Assembly (NCBI RefSeq): GCF_017798165.1
Contig: NZ_CP059068.1
Location: 930,001-994,000, forward strand
DNA length: 64,000 nt
Origin: Rhodoferax sp. AJA081-3
GTDB taxonomy: Bacteria; Pseudomonadota; Gammaproteobacteria; Burkholderiales; Burkholderiaceae_C
Direction of reading: 5' to 3'
Each line of letters starts with the position of its first letter. The stretch's first letter is position 1. The notes under the pieces were generated by a model, which worked only from the letters and a program-made list of their open reading frames with translations, was not told where the DNA came from and ran no database searches. Made by a program: the position numbers and the translations under genes. Positions 1 through 7,209 of the stretch are shown piece by piece.

Positions 1-329
1 GCAGAGCCGACTGCGAATTCGTAGTCACCGCCATGCACTGGCCCAGGAGTGAAGCTGAGTTGGCTGGCGCCAATCTGCACCGCATTGCCATCCGCGTCCA
101 CAGCTTGGCAGTGTTCAGGACCGCCGCCCACAGCCACAGCCGCCTGCACACAAGCCAGGTGCTGGCGCATCAGGCCGGGCTTGGGGCGCTTGGCGCGGAT
201 GTTGACCAGGTTGAAGGCTTTGCCCGTGATCAGGCTCAGTGCCAAGGCCGTGCGCAGGATCTGCCCACCGCCCTCGCCTTGTGAACCGTCGATTTCAACC
301 GTTGTTGTTTGTGTTTCTGTTTTCACCAT
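1..329 (-). CDS. rtcA: RNA 3'-terminal phosphate cyclase RtcA, N-terminal part
   Basis: RtcA converts RNA 3'-phosphates to 2',3'-cyclic phosphates with ATP, acting in RNA repair with RtcB. The reverse-strand reading from the ATG at 327-329 gives [20 protein letters not shown] near residues 12-31, followed by [14 protein letters not shown], both hallmarks of the RtcA family. The gene runs off the left edge, so about 109 residues are visible and the catalytic histidine near the C-terminus is not. It is the last visible gene of the leftward operon slipin-rtcB-zinc ribbon-rtcA. Its start lies inside the end of the upstream zinc-ribbon gene (35-nt overlap), which suggests translational coupling. 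The family assignment is firm; only completeness is unknown. Confidence 0.95.
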   Translation of the reverse strand, partial: MVKTETQTTTVEIDGSQGEGGGQILRTALALSLITGKAFNLVNIRAKRPKPGLMRQHLACVQAAVAVGGGPEHCQAVDADGNAVQIGASQLSFTPGPVHGGDYEFAVGS

Positions 330-714
330 TTTTCTTCTTCTCGATTTTTAATGCCATACCGGCCTGGCTTACGCGCCGGGCCTTTTCGACCCGCGCACGC
401 TCCAGCAGGCGGCAGGGTCGGCAACGCACGGCGCGGGTGTCGATCTGCCCCTTGGCAATCTCGTACCACCACTTCTGCTGCTTGGCTGTCCATATTTCTT
501 GCGCACCGCAGTTTTTGCAGACAAAGGGTGTGTCGATGTAAAACGACGGCAACAGGCCGTAGGTGTTGTTATGGGCCAGTTGTGCAGGGTCCGCTGCCAT
601 GGCACCCAAAGGCACCGCCTTGCTTGGCATAAAGGGGTTGGGCGCCTGCGCAGCGCGCAGGCGCACCAGGCGCTTGGCTTTGATTTCCTCCCGCCTTTGT
701 TTTCCGCTTTTCAT
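295..714 (-). CDS. Zinc-ribbon protein of the rtc operon
   Basis: A 139-residue protein with a zinc-ribbon signature: [10 protein letters not shown] in the middle and CRPC about 35 residues later, the pattern of the small 'probable zinc-ribbon' family (zf-trcl-like). The N-terminus ([19 protein letters not shown]) and C-terminus ([11 protein letters not shown]) are strongly basic, so nucleic-acid binding is plausible. I chose ATG 714 over upstream GTG codons because AAGGAAG lies 8 nt before it. It sits between rtcB and rtcA on the same strand and overlaps the rtcA start by 35 nt, which implies a role linked to RNA repair. The exact function is unknown; an adaptor or RNA-binding role is inference. 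Confidence 0.8.
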   Translation of the reverse strand: MKSGKQRREEIKAKRLVRLRAAQAPNPFMPSKAVPLGAMAADPAQLAHNNTYGLLPSFYIDTPFVCKNCGAQEIWTAKQQKWWYEIAKGQIDTRAVRCRPCRLLERARVEKARRVSQAGMALKIEKKKNGENRNTNNNG

Positions 715-730
715 CACACACACTTCCTTT

Positions 731-749
731 GCGGGGTTTCCCGCCCCGC
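731..749 (-). other. Intercistronic GC-rich hairpin between rtcB and the zinc-ribbon gene
   Basis: GCGGGG and CCCCGC arms separated by 7 nt lie between the rtcB stop and the ribosome binding site of the zinc-ribbon gene. There is no T-run, so it is more likely an mRNA stability or attenuation element than a terminator. Confidence 0.4.
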
Positions 750-753
750 TCTG

Positions 754-1986
754 TTATCCCTTCACACACACCACCTGCTTCAGCGTGTACACCACTTCCA
801 CCAGATCGCTCTGGGCCAGCATCACGGCGTCGATGTCCTTGTAGGCCATCGGGATCTCGTCGATCACATCAGCGTCCTTACGGCATTCCACACCGACGGT
901 GGCGTCAATCTGATCCTGCACCGTGAACAGCTTTTTGGCCTTGGTGCGGCTCATGGTGCGGCCTGCACCGTGGCTGCAGCTGTTGAAGCTATCCGGGTTG
1001 CCTTTACCGCGCACGATGAAACTCTTGGCGCCCATGCTGCCGGGAATAATCCCCAGCTCACCCGCCTTGGCGCTCACCGCGCCCTTGCGGGTCACGAACA
1101 CCTCTTGCCCAAAGTGCGTTTCCTTGCTCACATAGTTGTGGTGGCAATTCACCGCCTCCAGATGCGTCTCGAACGGCTTGGGCACAGACTTGCGCAGCGC
1201 GCCAATCACGGCCTGCATCATCACCTCGCGGTTCAGACGCGCAAACTTTTGCGCCCAACCTACACCGCGCACGTAGTCACCAAAATACTGGGCACCTTCT
1301 TCAAAATAGGCCAGGTCCTGGTCCGGCAGATTGCGCTGGTGCAGTTCGGCATCCTTCTTGGCCAGCTCAATAAAGTGCGTACCAATGGCGTTACCCACGC
1401 CGCGCGACCCGCTATGCAACATGATCCACACACTACCGGCTTCGTCCAGGCAGATCTCCACAAAGTGGTTACCCCCGCCCAGCGTTCCCATATGGCGGTG
1501 GTTGTTGGTGTTCTTCAGGCGTGGGTAGTCCACGCACAGCGCATCAAACTCGGTCACCAGCTGTGCCCACGCGGTGTCGGCGGCAGCGGGCGTGTTTTCC
1601 CACGAACCTTTGTCGCGGTTGCTCCCCTCGCGGCGGTACTGCTTGGGCGACATACCGTGCGGCACGGCCTTCTCAATCTCGCTACGCAGGCGACCCAGGT
1701 TATCCGGAAGGTCGCTGGCCACCAACGTGGTCTTGCAGGCAATCATCCCGCAACCAATATCCACCCCCACCGCAGCGGGAATGATGGCCTTGATCGTGGG
1801 GATCACGCTACCAATAGTGGCGCCGATACCGTAGTGCACATCCGGCATCACGGCCACGTGGCTGAACACAATCGGCAGCTTGGCCGCGTTTTCCAGCTGG
1901 CGCTGGGCCTCGGCCTCAATCGGCACGCCCTTGGTCCACATCTTCACCGGCACACCGCCGGGTACGTTGAGTTGTTGGTAGTTCAT
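754..1986 (-). CDS. rtcB: RNA-splicing ligase RtcB
   Basis: RtcB joins RNA 2',3'-cyclic phosphate or 3'-phosphate ends to 5'-OH ends using GTP and Mn2+. The 410-residue length matches the family (E. coli 408). The metal-binding and catalytic motifs are visible: VGVDIGCGM with Asp76/Cys79, GGGNHF with His174, HSGSRG with His191, the CHHNYVS histidine pair near 282-283, and SCSHGAGRTMSR with the guanylated histidine near 339. A GAGAGAAG purine run precedes the ATG. The gene follows the slipin gene by 58 bp and is predicted to be expressed from the RtcR/sigma-54 promoter upstream of the slipin gene. Assignment is firm. Confidence 0.97.
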   Translation of the reverse strand: MNYQQLNVPGGVPVKMWTKGVPIEAEAQRQLENAAKLPIVFSHVAVMPDVHYGIGATIGSVIPTIKAIIPAAVGVDIGCGMIACKTTLVASDLPDNLGRLRSEIEKAVPHGMSPKQYRREGSNRDKGSWENTPAAADTAWAQLVTEFDALCVDYPRLKNTNNHRHMGTLGGGNHFVEICLDEAGSVWIMLHSGSRGVGNAIGTHFIELAKKDAELHQRNLPDQDLAYFEEGAQYFGDYVRGVGWAQKFARLNREVMMQAVIGALRKSVPKPFETHLEAVNCHHNYVSKETHFGQEVFVTRKGAVSAKAGELGIIPGSMGAKSFIVRGKGNPDSFNSCSHGAGRTMSRTKAKKLFTVQDQIDATVGVECRKDADVIDEIPMAYKDIDAVMLAQSDLVEVVYTLKQVVCVKG

Positions 1987-2044
1987 TCTTCTCTCAGTTT
2001 TCAGTTCTTTGTCGTCGTCATTCTTTTGGTCGTCATGCTAACGC

Positions 2045-3184
2045 TCAACGCAACTTCACCAGCCCGTTAAGCACCTGATCCAAACCGCCGAACACGGAGA
2101 TCTTGTCAATGCGTTCAGCAACCCGTTCCAGCGTCTCCAACTCTTTCATACGCAAGGCGATGGGGTTGTCCTCCATCAGCTTGGCGGTGTTCAACAGCGA
2201 ACGCGTGGCAGCCGTTTCTTCGCGGCGGCGGATCACGTTGGCTTGGGCCGATTTCTCGGCTTCCACCACCTGGGCCAGGATGGTCTTCATCTCGCCGGGC
2301 AAGATGATGTCCTTCACGCCCACACCTTCCAGCGTGATGCCTGCGGCCATCAGCTTCTGCGCCGCAAAGTCCTTCACGATGGTGTCGATCGTTGCCTTGT
2401 CTTCCAGCAACTCGTCCAATGTGCGGGTACCCACTGCGGCGCGCAGACCAAACTGCAACTCGCGGTACACCAACTCTGCGGGTTTCGCGGTGTTGGCAAA
2501 GGCCTTTTGCACGTCTTCATAGCGCCACGTGGCCGACAGGTTCAAGCGCAGCCCCACCTTGTCCTTGGTCAAGATTTCTTGGCCACTGATCTCCAGCGCC
2601 TGCGAACGCAAGTCCACACACTCCACCTGCACTTGGCGGTTGTAGCGCCAGAACCCGTAGGCACCGGCACCCAACAACTCTTGCAACTTGCCGTCCACGG
2701 TCAGCACACCCACGTGGTAATCCGCCACTTGCACCAGCAACACACCGGCCAAACCGGCCACAGGGCGCTGGCGCAACTGTGTCTGGTTCAGCCTGGACAG
2801 CAGTTCGACTGACAGCTTTTCGCTGGCGGCAATATCGACCACATCTACACGCACGTCGTTCAGGCCTTTCCAGTACAGCTTGCGGGTGGCAGGTGGCAAC
2901 ACTTCAACCAGCAGCCCGTTTTCATAACGCAGGCCCACTTGGGCGTCCGTCAACGCGGCATGCACAAACTCTTGCGCCACAACTTCTGGCTCCTTGGCCA
3001 TGAAGTAATCGGACAGGCCGTGCACAAATGCCGTTTGCTCCATGGCAAAGGTCTCGATGCGCACGGGTGCGCCCCAGGTAGCAACCCAGTGTTGACCGGG
3101 CTGCAACACACGCTCGAAGTCGCCATTGCGCAGCAACAGGCCACGTTCGTTTTTCTTGATGGTGATGCGTTTCAAACCTAGCAT
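2045..3184 (-). CDS. Slipin (SPFH/stomatin-like) protein of the rtc operon
   Basis: A 379-residue slipin-family protein. The SPFH/band-7 region runs roughly from residue 115 to 320 (for example LRLNLSATWRYEDVQKAFANT and VYRELQFGLRAAVGTRTLDELL), followed by a helical, coiled-coil-like tail (VVEAEKSAQANVIRRREETAATR). I chose the ATG at 3184 because AGGAAG precedes it and the conserved reading (MLGLKRITIKKNERGLL) begins there; longer starts lie in the leader RNA. No classical N-terminal membrane anchor is evident, unlike many stomatins. Slipins recur in rtc operons, so a role tied to RNA damage or envelope stress is plausible but unproven. It is the first gene of the operon. Confidence 0.9.
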   Translation of the reverse strand: MLGLKRITIKKNERGLLLRNGDFERVLQPGQHWVATWGAPVRIETFAMEQTAFVHGLSDYFMAKEPEVVAQEFVHAALTDAQVGLRYENGLLVEVLPPATRKLYWKGLNDVRVDVVDIAASEKLSVELLSRLNQTQLRQRPVAGLAGVLLVQVADYHVGVLTVDGKLQELLGAGAYGFWRYNRQVQVECVDLRSQALEISGQEILTKDKVGLRLNLSATWRYEDVQKAFANTAKPAELVYRELQFGLRAAVGTRTLDELLEDKATIDTIVKDFAAQKLMAAGITLEGVGVKDIILPGEMKTILAQVVEAEKSAQANVIRRREETAATRSLLNTAKLMEDNPIALRMKELETLERVAERIDKISVFGGLDQVLNGLVKLR

Positions 3185-3432
3185 TTTTTTCTTCCTATTT
3201 TTCTTTATCAATCTCTCACGTGAAGGGCCGCTGCAGCAACAGGCGCGGACTCCGGGTGCAGGCACCGTTTGGCAGTGCTTTGAAGTCCCTGGGCGTCACC
3301 CTGGTCTCAGCACACTGTCGCGCGGTGTCGCAGATCCTTTGCTCTGGCGACTGCTGCTGGTGGGCTTTTGACGACCCACATGCGGCACTTCTCTCTCTTC
3401 GCTTTACTTCCAAGTAAGCTGGCTTTTTACGA

Positions 3433-3508
3433 CCAGCGTTCGGCGGGAATCGAACCCGCGACAGACGCGTTATCAGCGCGTTGCTCTACCAGACTGAGCT
3501 ACAGAACG
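3433..3508 (-). ncRNA. tRNA-like sequence 2 (anticodon GAT) in the rtc leader
   Basis: Read on the minus strand, this 76-nt stretch has a D arm (GCTC loop GAGC), a perfect 5-bp anticodon stem (ACGCG/CGCGT) with loop CTGATAA giving anticodon GAT (3472-3474, isoleucine), a 5-nt variable loop, and a perfect T arm (GCGGG TTCGATT CCCGC). The acceptor stem is defective. Only CGTTC/GAACG pairs, the 3' strand is one base short, and CTGG stands where NCCA should be. It is therefore a tRNA mimic or decayed tRNA rather than a normal tRNA gene. It lies in the predicted leader of the RtcR-controlled operon, in the same orientation. Confidence 0.7.
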
Positions 3509-3584
3509 TGGCATCCGGGATTCGAACCCAGCGGGAAAGCTCCTTTGACAAAGCTCCCCGTGACCGACATTGCCTTTGCCCCAC
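3508..3584 (-). ncRNA. tRNA-like sequence 1, degenerate, in the rtc leader
   Basis: A 77-nt stretch directly upstream of and abutting the second tRNA-like sequence. Its T arm is canonical (CTGGG TTCGAAT CCCGG), and the ends can form a partial acceptor stem (GTGG/CCAC). The D arm is not recognisable. In place of a normal anticodon arm there is a long stem of GGGGAGCT against AGCTTTCCC. I call it tRNA-like on the basis of length, T arm and tandem position only. Confidence 0.45.
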
Positions 3585-3710
3585 GTTTCCAGGTCGCGGC
3601 ATACAAAGAACCGCTGGCATGAACCAGGCCTCTCTGCACCAGCGGGGCCCGGTTACCCGGAAACCCCTGCTTGTCAGCGAACACCTTCTGCGTGTGGCCC
3701 TTTCCATATT

Positions 3711-3725
3711 GCATGGGGCGTGCCA
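3711..3725 (-). promoter_or_regulatory. Sigma-54 promoter for the slipin-rtcB-rtcA operon
   Basis: On the minus strand the sequence reads TGGCACG-CCCC-ATGC, giving the invariant GG at 3723-3724 and GC at 3711-3712 separated by exactly 10 nt. It matches the sigma-54 consensus TGGCACG-N4-TTGC at all but one position. Transcription should start near 3699. RtcR, a sigma-54 activator, is encoded divergently 133 bp away. Confidence 0.88.
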
Positions 3726-3841
3726 ACTCATTCATTGCGCCAAACATTTCTGTAAGTTATTGAATCCATTGATTATTTTTCTATGCAGCTCAAAGCTTTG
3801 CAAAACTCACCGCATGAACATTTCAGCCATTTATCTTTATA

Positions 3842-3855
3842 GCTAGTAAACTAGC
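3842..3855. promoter_or_regulatory. Candidate RtcR upstream activating site
   Basis: GCTAGT-AA-ACTAGC is a perfect 6+2+6 palindrome ending 3 bp before the rtcR ATG. It lies about 145-155 bp upstream of the predicted sigma-54 start, the usual distance for enhancer binding. It also covers the rtcR ribosome binding region, which would allow autoregulation. Assignment to RtcR is inference. Confidence 0.5.
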
Positions 3856-3858
3856 CAT

Positions 3859-5484
3859 ATGAAAAAACTCGTCGTCATAGGATTCCTGGGCACCCAACTC
3901 GACTCCGGCCTCAGCCCCACGCGTTGGGAGAAATGGCGGCCCACGGTATCGCTGGCGCAGCATGAAGACCTGGTCATCGACCGGCTGGAGCTGTTCCATG
4001 ACGTGCGCAGTACGGCACTGGCGCGGCAGGTACAAGCTGACTACGCGCAGTTATCCCCCACCACCGAGGTGAAGTTGGTCGAGATGAGTTTGACAAACCC
4101 CTGGGATTTTGGTGAGGTCTACACCGCGCTGTACGACTGGGCAGCGGCTTACCCATTTGACCCGTCCAAAGAGACCTACCAGGCCCACATCACCACCGGC
4201 ACCCACGTCGCACAGATTTGTTTGTTTCTGCTGGTGGAGGCGCGCTTTATTCCTGGCGTGCTGCTGCAAAGCGCCCCACCCCGCGGGCGCCAGGGGCGCG
4301 GCCCCGGCAGCCACGAGGTGATTGACCTGGACCTGTCGCGCTACGACGCCATCAACCAGCGCCTGCATGTGGCGCAGCAAGACGCCGTGTCGTTCTTAAA
4401 GAGCGGCATTGCCACCCGCAACACACGCTTCAACACACTTATTGATGAGGTAGAGCGCGTAGCAGTGCAAAGCAAGGCTCCCATGCTGTTGACCGGCCCC
4501 ACCGGCGCGGGCAAGTCGATGCTGGCGCGGCGCGTGCATGAGCTGAAGAAGGCGCGCCACCAGATTGATGGCGAGTTTGTCGAAGTGAACTGCGCCACGC
4601 TGCACGGCGATGGCGCAGGCTCCACACTTTTTGGCCACAAGAAGGGTGCCTTTACCGGCGCCATCACCGACCGCCCCGGCCTGCTGCGCACGGCGCACAG
4701 TGGCCTGCTGTTTCTGGACGAGATTGGTGAGCTGGGCCTGGACGAACAGGCCATGCTGCTCAAGGCCGTGGAAGAAAAGCGCTTTCTGCCCATGGGGGCC
4801 GACCGCGAGGCGACCAGCAACTTCCAGCTGATCGCTGGCACCAACAAGGACCTACGCGTGGAGATCGCCGCTGGGCGCTTCCGCGAAGACCTGTTCGCCC
4901 GCATCAACCTGTGGACCTACACCCTGCCCGGCCTGGCCCAGCGGCGTGAAGACATTGAGCCCAACATGGACCACCAACTCGCACTGGCTGCGCAAGAGCT
5001 GGGCAAGCAAGTGCGTTTTACCGCCGAGGCACGCAGTGCCTACCTGCGCTTTGCCACCGCCGTGGATGCCAGTTGGCGCGGCAACTTCCGCGACCTGAGC
5101 GCCTCCATCACGCGTCTGGCCACACTGGCAGACCATGGCCGTATCGGCATTGACCTGGTCAACGCAGAAATCCAGCGGCTGCGCTGGCAGTGGCAAGCGC
5201 TACCAGCGCCGCAAGCGGGCGGCAGCCCCTGCCAAGCAGCAACATCCCCAACAAGCCCTTCGCTGTCAGACCTGTTGGGTGATCAAGCCACCACACTGGA
5301 CACATTCGACCAACTACAACTCAAGTCCGTGATCGCGGTATGCCGCAAACACGCCAGCATCAGCGATGCGGGGCGTGAACTGTTCAACGTATCACGCCAG
5401 CAGCGCAGCGTCATCAACGATGCGGACCGTCTGCGCAAATATCTATTGAAGTTTGGGCTGGACTGGGATGCAGTTTCGGGCTAA
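3859..5484 (+). CDS. rtcR: RtcR, sigma-54-dependent activator of RNA repair genes
   Basis: A 541-residue enhancer-binding protein. Residues 1-180 form the RtcR-specific CARF-like sensor (ITTGTHVAQ at 111-119 is the likely ligand loop). Residues 186-430 form the AAA+ domain with Walker A GPTGAGKS (213-220), the sigma-54 contact loop GAFTGA (263-268) and Walker B LLFLDE (283-288). The last 45 residues form the DNA-binding helix-turn-helix (SDAGRELFNVSRQQRS). RtcR is known to be activated by damaged RNA or tRNA fragments through its CARF domain. Here it is divergent from the slipin-rtcB-rtcA operon, whose sigma-54 promoter it should control. Assignment is firm. Confidence 0.96.
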   Translation: MKKLVVIGFLGTQLDSGLSPTRWEKWRPTVSLAQHEDLVIDRLELFHDVRSTALARQVQADYAQLSPTTEVKLVEMSLTNPWDFGEVYTALYDWAAAYPFDPSKETYQAHITTGTHVAQICLFLLVEARFIPGVLLQSAPPRGRQGRGPGSHEVIDLDLSRYDAINQRLHVAQQDAVSFLKSGIATRNTRFNTLIDEVERVAVQSKAPMLLTGPTGAGKSMLARRVHELKKARHQIDGEFVEVNCATLHGDGAGSTLFGHKKGAFTGAITDRPGLLRTAHSGLLFLDEIGELGLDEQAMLLKAVEEKRFLPMGADREATSNFQLIAGTNKDLRVEIAAGRFREDLFARINLWTYTLPGLAQRREDIEPNMDHQLALAAQELGKQVRFTAEARSAYLRFATAVDASWRGNFRDLSASITRLATLADHGRIGIDLVNAEIQRLRWQWQALPAPQAGGSPCQAATSPTSPSLSDLLGDQATTLDTFDQLQLKSVIAVCRKHASISDAGRELFNVSRQQRSVINDADRLRKYLLKFGLDWDAVSG

Positions 5485-5540
5485 ACAGCGCATTGCCGCC
5501 TGATGGCACCAGCGAGGACGACGCTATAGTCTGTACCTAC

Positions 5541-6002
5541 ATGCATATTGCTCGCACCACTACAAATATTGAACCTGCCGCTGAAAAAATCCTCCGCAGT
5601 TTGCCCATGTGGTTTGGGCAGGAAGAATCAACGCTGGAGTACATCCGCGGTACATCGCAGTACCCGACGTGGGTTGCAATGGAAGGCGACACCATTTTCG
5701 GATTCATAACCTTGCAGCGGCATTACCCACAAGCGTGCGAGATCCACTGCATCGCCGTTCACGCGGCTAGCCGCACCACCGGCGTTGGGCGTGCCTTGGT
5801 TCAGGGCGCAGAGGCCTGGGCCCACGCACAGGGTACGCGCTTCATGCAGGTCAAGACGCTGGCCGACTCACACCCCAGCCCCGAGTACGCACAAACCCGT
5901 GCTTTCTACAAGCGGCTTGGCTTTGTTCCCATGGAGTTGTTTCCCACGCTGTGGGGTGAAAAAACCCCATGCCTTCAAATGATCAAATACCTCGCTGGGT
6001 GA
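5541..6002 (+). CDS. GNAT-family N-acetyltransferase
   Basis: A 153-residue protein with the GNAT fold: MEGDTIFGFITLQRHYPQACEIHCIAVH covers the central strands, RTTGVGRALVQGAEAWA is the acetyl-CoA-binding R/QxxGxG/A loop, and EYAQTRAFYKRLGFVPMELF is the typical C-terminal strand-helix. The substrate cannot be told from the sequence. I prefer the ATG at 5541 to an in-frame ATG at 5493, since the earlier start adds 16 residues without similarity to the fold. It starts 56 bp after rtcR on the same strand; whether it is co-transcribed is unknown. Confidence 0.85.
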   Translation: MHIARTTTNIEPAAEKILRSLPMWFGQEESTLEYIRGTSQYPTWVAMEGDTIFGFITLQRHYPQACEIHCIAVHAASRTTGVGRALVQGAEAWAHAQGTRFMQVKTLADSHPSPEYAQTRAFYKRLGFVPMELFPTLWGEKTPCLQMIKYLAG

Positions 6003-6111
6003 GGTTTTCTGGCGCGATGGGGTCTGCGCTGTGTACGCTGCCACACGGACAGCAGCACCGGAGCATTGAACAATGGCCCATCGCTCACTACCACCCACAA
6101 GAGGTTTCGCC

Positions 6112-6246
6112 ATGCTGTACACCATTGCCGTCATTTTGGTCATTCTTTGGCTACTGGGTCTGGTCACTTCGTTCACCCTGGGTGGATTCATCCACATTCT
6201 GCTGATCGTTGCCATCATTTCCGTTCTGTTGCGCGTGATTGGATAG
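6112..6246 (+). CDS. Small hydrophobic membrane protein, Lmo0937 family
   Basis: A 44-residue protein reading MLYTIAVILVILWLLGLV followed by TSFTLGGFIHILLIVAII and ending RVIG. It consists of two transmembrane helices joined by the TxxTLGGFIHI turn typical of the Lmo0937/DUF5670 family. GAGG lies just upstream of the ATG. The family is widespread and has no assigned biochemical function; it is often linked to stress conditions. The gene stands alone between the acetyltransferase and the winged-helix regulator. Confidence 0.85.
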   Translation: MLYTIAVILVILWLLGLVTSFTLGGFIHILLIVAIISVLLRVIG

Positions 6247-6259
6247 AATCAAACCCATA

Positions 6260-6907
6260 ATGGGTTTACCACGCCAACCGCTCCCCGCCCCACCCCGCGC
6301 CAGCCTGGCCGATGCCTTGTTTCCCAAGGTGCGCCAGCGCGTATTGGCCGTATTGTTTGACGCCCCCCAACGCAGCTTCTACATGGGTGAAGTGATAGCG
6401 CTGGCCCAATCGGGCACGGGTGCCGTGCAGCGCGAGCTGGCCGACCTGGCCGCTGCCGGCATTCTGAGTGTGCACAAGCAGGGCAAACAAAAGCACTTCC
6501 AGGCAAACACCCAGTCACCCGTATTCAAAAGCCTGCACACCCTGGTTTCCAAAACCATGGGTGTACGCAATGTGCTGACCGCTGCACTTGCGCCCGTGTC
6601 ACGCCAGGTCAGTGCGGCCTATATTCTGAACAAACCCGCCGCCGCAACGTCCAGCGCAAAGCCCCCCGTAGTCACCCTGGTCTTGTTTGGCAGCCAACTG
6701 GCGGAACCCGCAGTGGCCAGCGCAGTGGCCGAGGCCCTGCAGGGCGCGTCGAACACAATGGCGCGGCAGGTGAAGTTTTCCATGCACACGCCTGAGACGC
6801 TGGCCAGCGCCATGGCACACAACGACCAATTCCTCCACCACCTGTTGCGGCCGTCCAAGACCTGGCTCAAGGGCAGCGAGGACAATCTCTTTGGACATGC
6901 AACGTGA
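6260..6907 (+). CDS. Winged-helix transcriptional regulator upstream of ferredoxin and molybdoenzyme genes
   Basis: A 215-residue protein. Its N-terminal 80 residues look like an ArsR/MarR-type winged helix: ALFPKVRQRVLAVLFDAPQR, then MGEVIALAQSGTGAVQRELA as the recognition region and AGILSVHKQGKQKHFQAN as the wing. The C-terminal half resembles the nucleotidyltransferase-like segment of transcriptional regulators of this type (VVTLVLFGSQLAEPAV), but I cannot show catalytic residues. An in-frame start at 6239 would overlap the preceding small gene, so ATG 6260 is chosen. Its stop overlaps the GTG start of the ferredoxin gene (GTGA), so it is probably the first gene of this operon. Confidence 0.7.
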   Translation: MGLPRQPLPAPPRASLADALFPKVRQRVLAVLFDAPQRSFYMGEVIALAQSGTGAVQRELADLAAAGILSVHKQGKQKHFQANTQSPVFKSLHTLVSKTMGVRNVLTAALAPVSRQVSAAYILNKPAAATSSAKPPVVTLVLFGSQLAEPAVASAVAEALQGASNTMARQVKFSMHTPETLASAMAHNDQFLHHLLRPSKTWLKGSEDNLFGHAT

Positions 6908-7194
6908 ACCCGTCAGACGCATCTTTTTTTACCGCCCGCAGCGAAACCGAAGACCTGCAGGTGGACGCCAGTGACACCGATGTGCTCTTGTTGTCCCTGG
7001 AAATGGGCGGCAGCAACTGGCCCAGCTCCTGCCGCAATGGCACCTGCCGCACCTGCATAGGCCAGTTGCAGAGCGGCCAGGTGCGCTACGCTGTGGAGTG
7101 GCCCGGCCTGAGCAGCGAGGAGCAGGCTGAAGGCTACGTGCTGCCCTGCGTGGCCTACCCCTGCTCGGATGTGGTGCTGCGCCAGGGCTACTGA
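6904..7194 (+). CDS. 2Fe-2S ferredoxin
   Basis: A 96-residue plant-type [2Fe-2S] ferredoxin. The cluster ligands are visible as CRNGTCRTC (Cys43, Cys48, Cys51) and LPCVAYPC with Cys82. The start is GTG, sharing bases with the stop of the preceding regulator. A 15-bp gap separates it from the YdeP-like molybdoenzyme, so it probably passes electrons to or from that enzyme. The electron partner is inferred only from position. Confidence 0.9.
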   Translation: MNPSDASFFTARSETEDLQVDASDTDVLLLSLEMGGSNWPSSCRNGTCRTCIGQLQSGQVRYAVEWPGLSSEEQAEGYVLPCVAYPCSDVVLRQGY

Positions 7195-7209
7195 GCAGAA
7201 CTACCCCGT

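Larger units (their letters stand above)
3185..3699 (-). ncRNA. Long structured leader of the rtc operon
   Basis: This 515-nt stretch between the predicted sigma-54 start site (about 3699) and the slipin ATG holds no convincing protein gene. It contains the two tRNA-like sequences listed separately, a hairpin with CCGCTGG/CCAGCGG arms near 3611-3645, and a GCTGG/CCAGC hairpin directly after the second tRNA-like sequence (about 3417-3438). About 230 nt follow with no feature I recognise. An 82-codon reading frame in the 5' half begins upstream of the predicted transcription start and is not called. Processing of this leader by RNases into separate small RNAs is an inference. Confidence 0.55.

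Noticed and set aside
499..2070. A 523-codon open frame on the plus strand opposite rtcB
   Set aside because: It is the antisense shadow of rtcB and has no recognisable features.
3433..3508. Functional tRNA-Ile(GAT) gene
   Set aside because: The acceptor stem has only five pairs, the 3' strand is one base short and there is no CCA or discriminator match. It is listed as tRNA-like instead.
3499..3747. An 82-codon frame in the rtc leader
   Set aside because: Its start codons lie upstream of or within the sigma-54 promoter, its 3' part runs through the tRNA-like sequences, and the peptide resembles nothing known to me.
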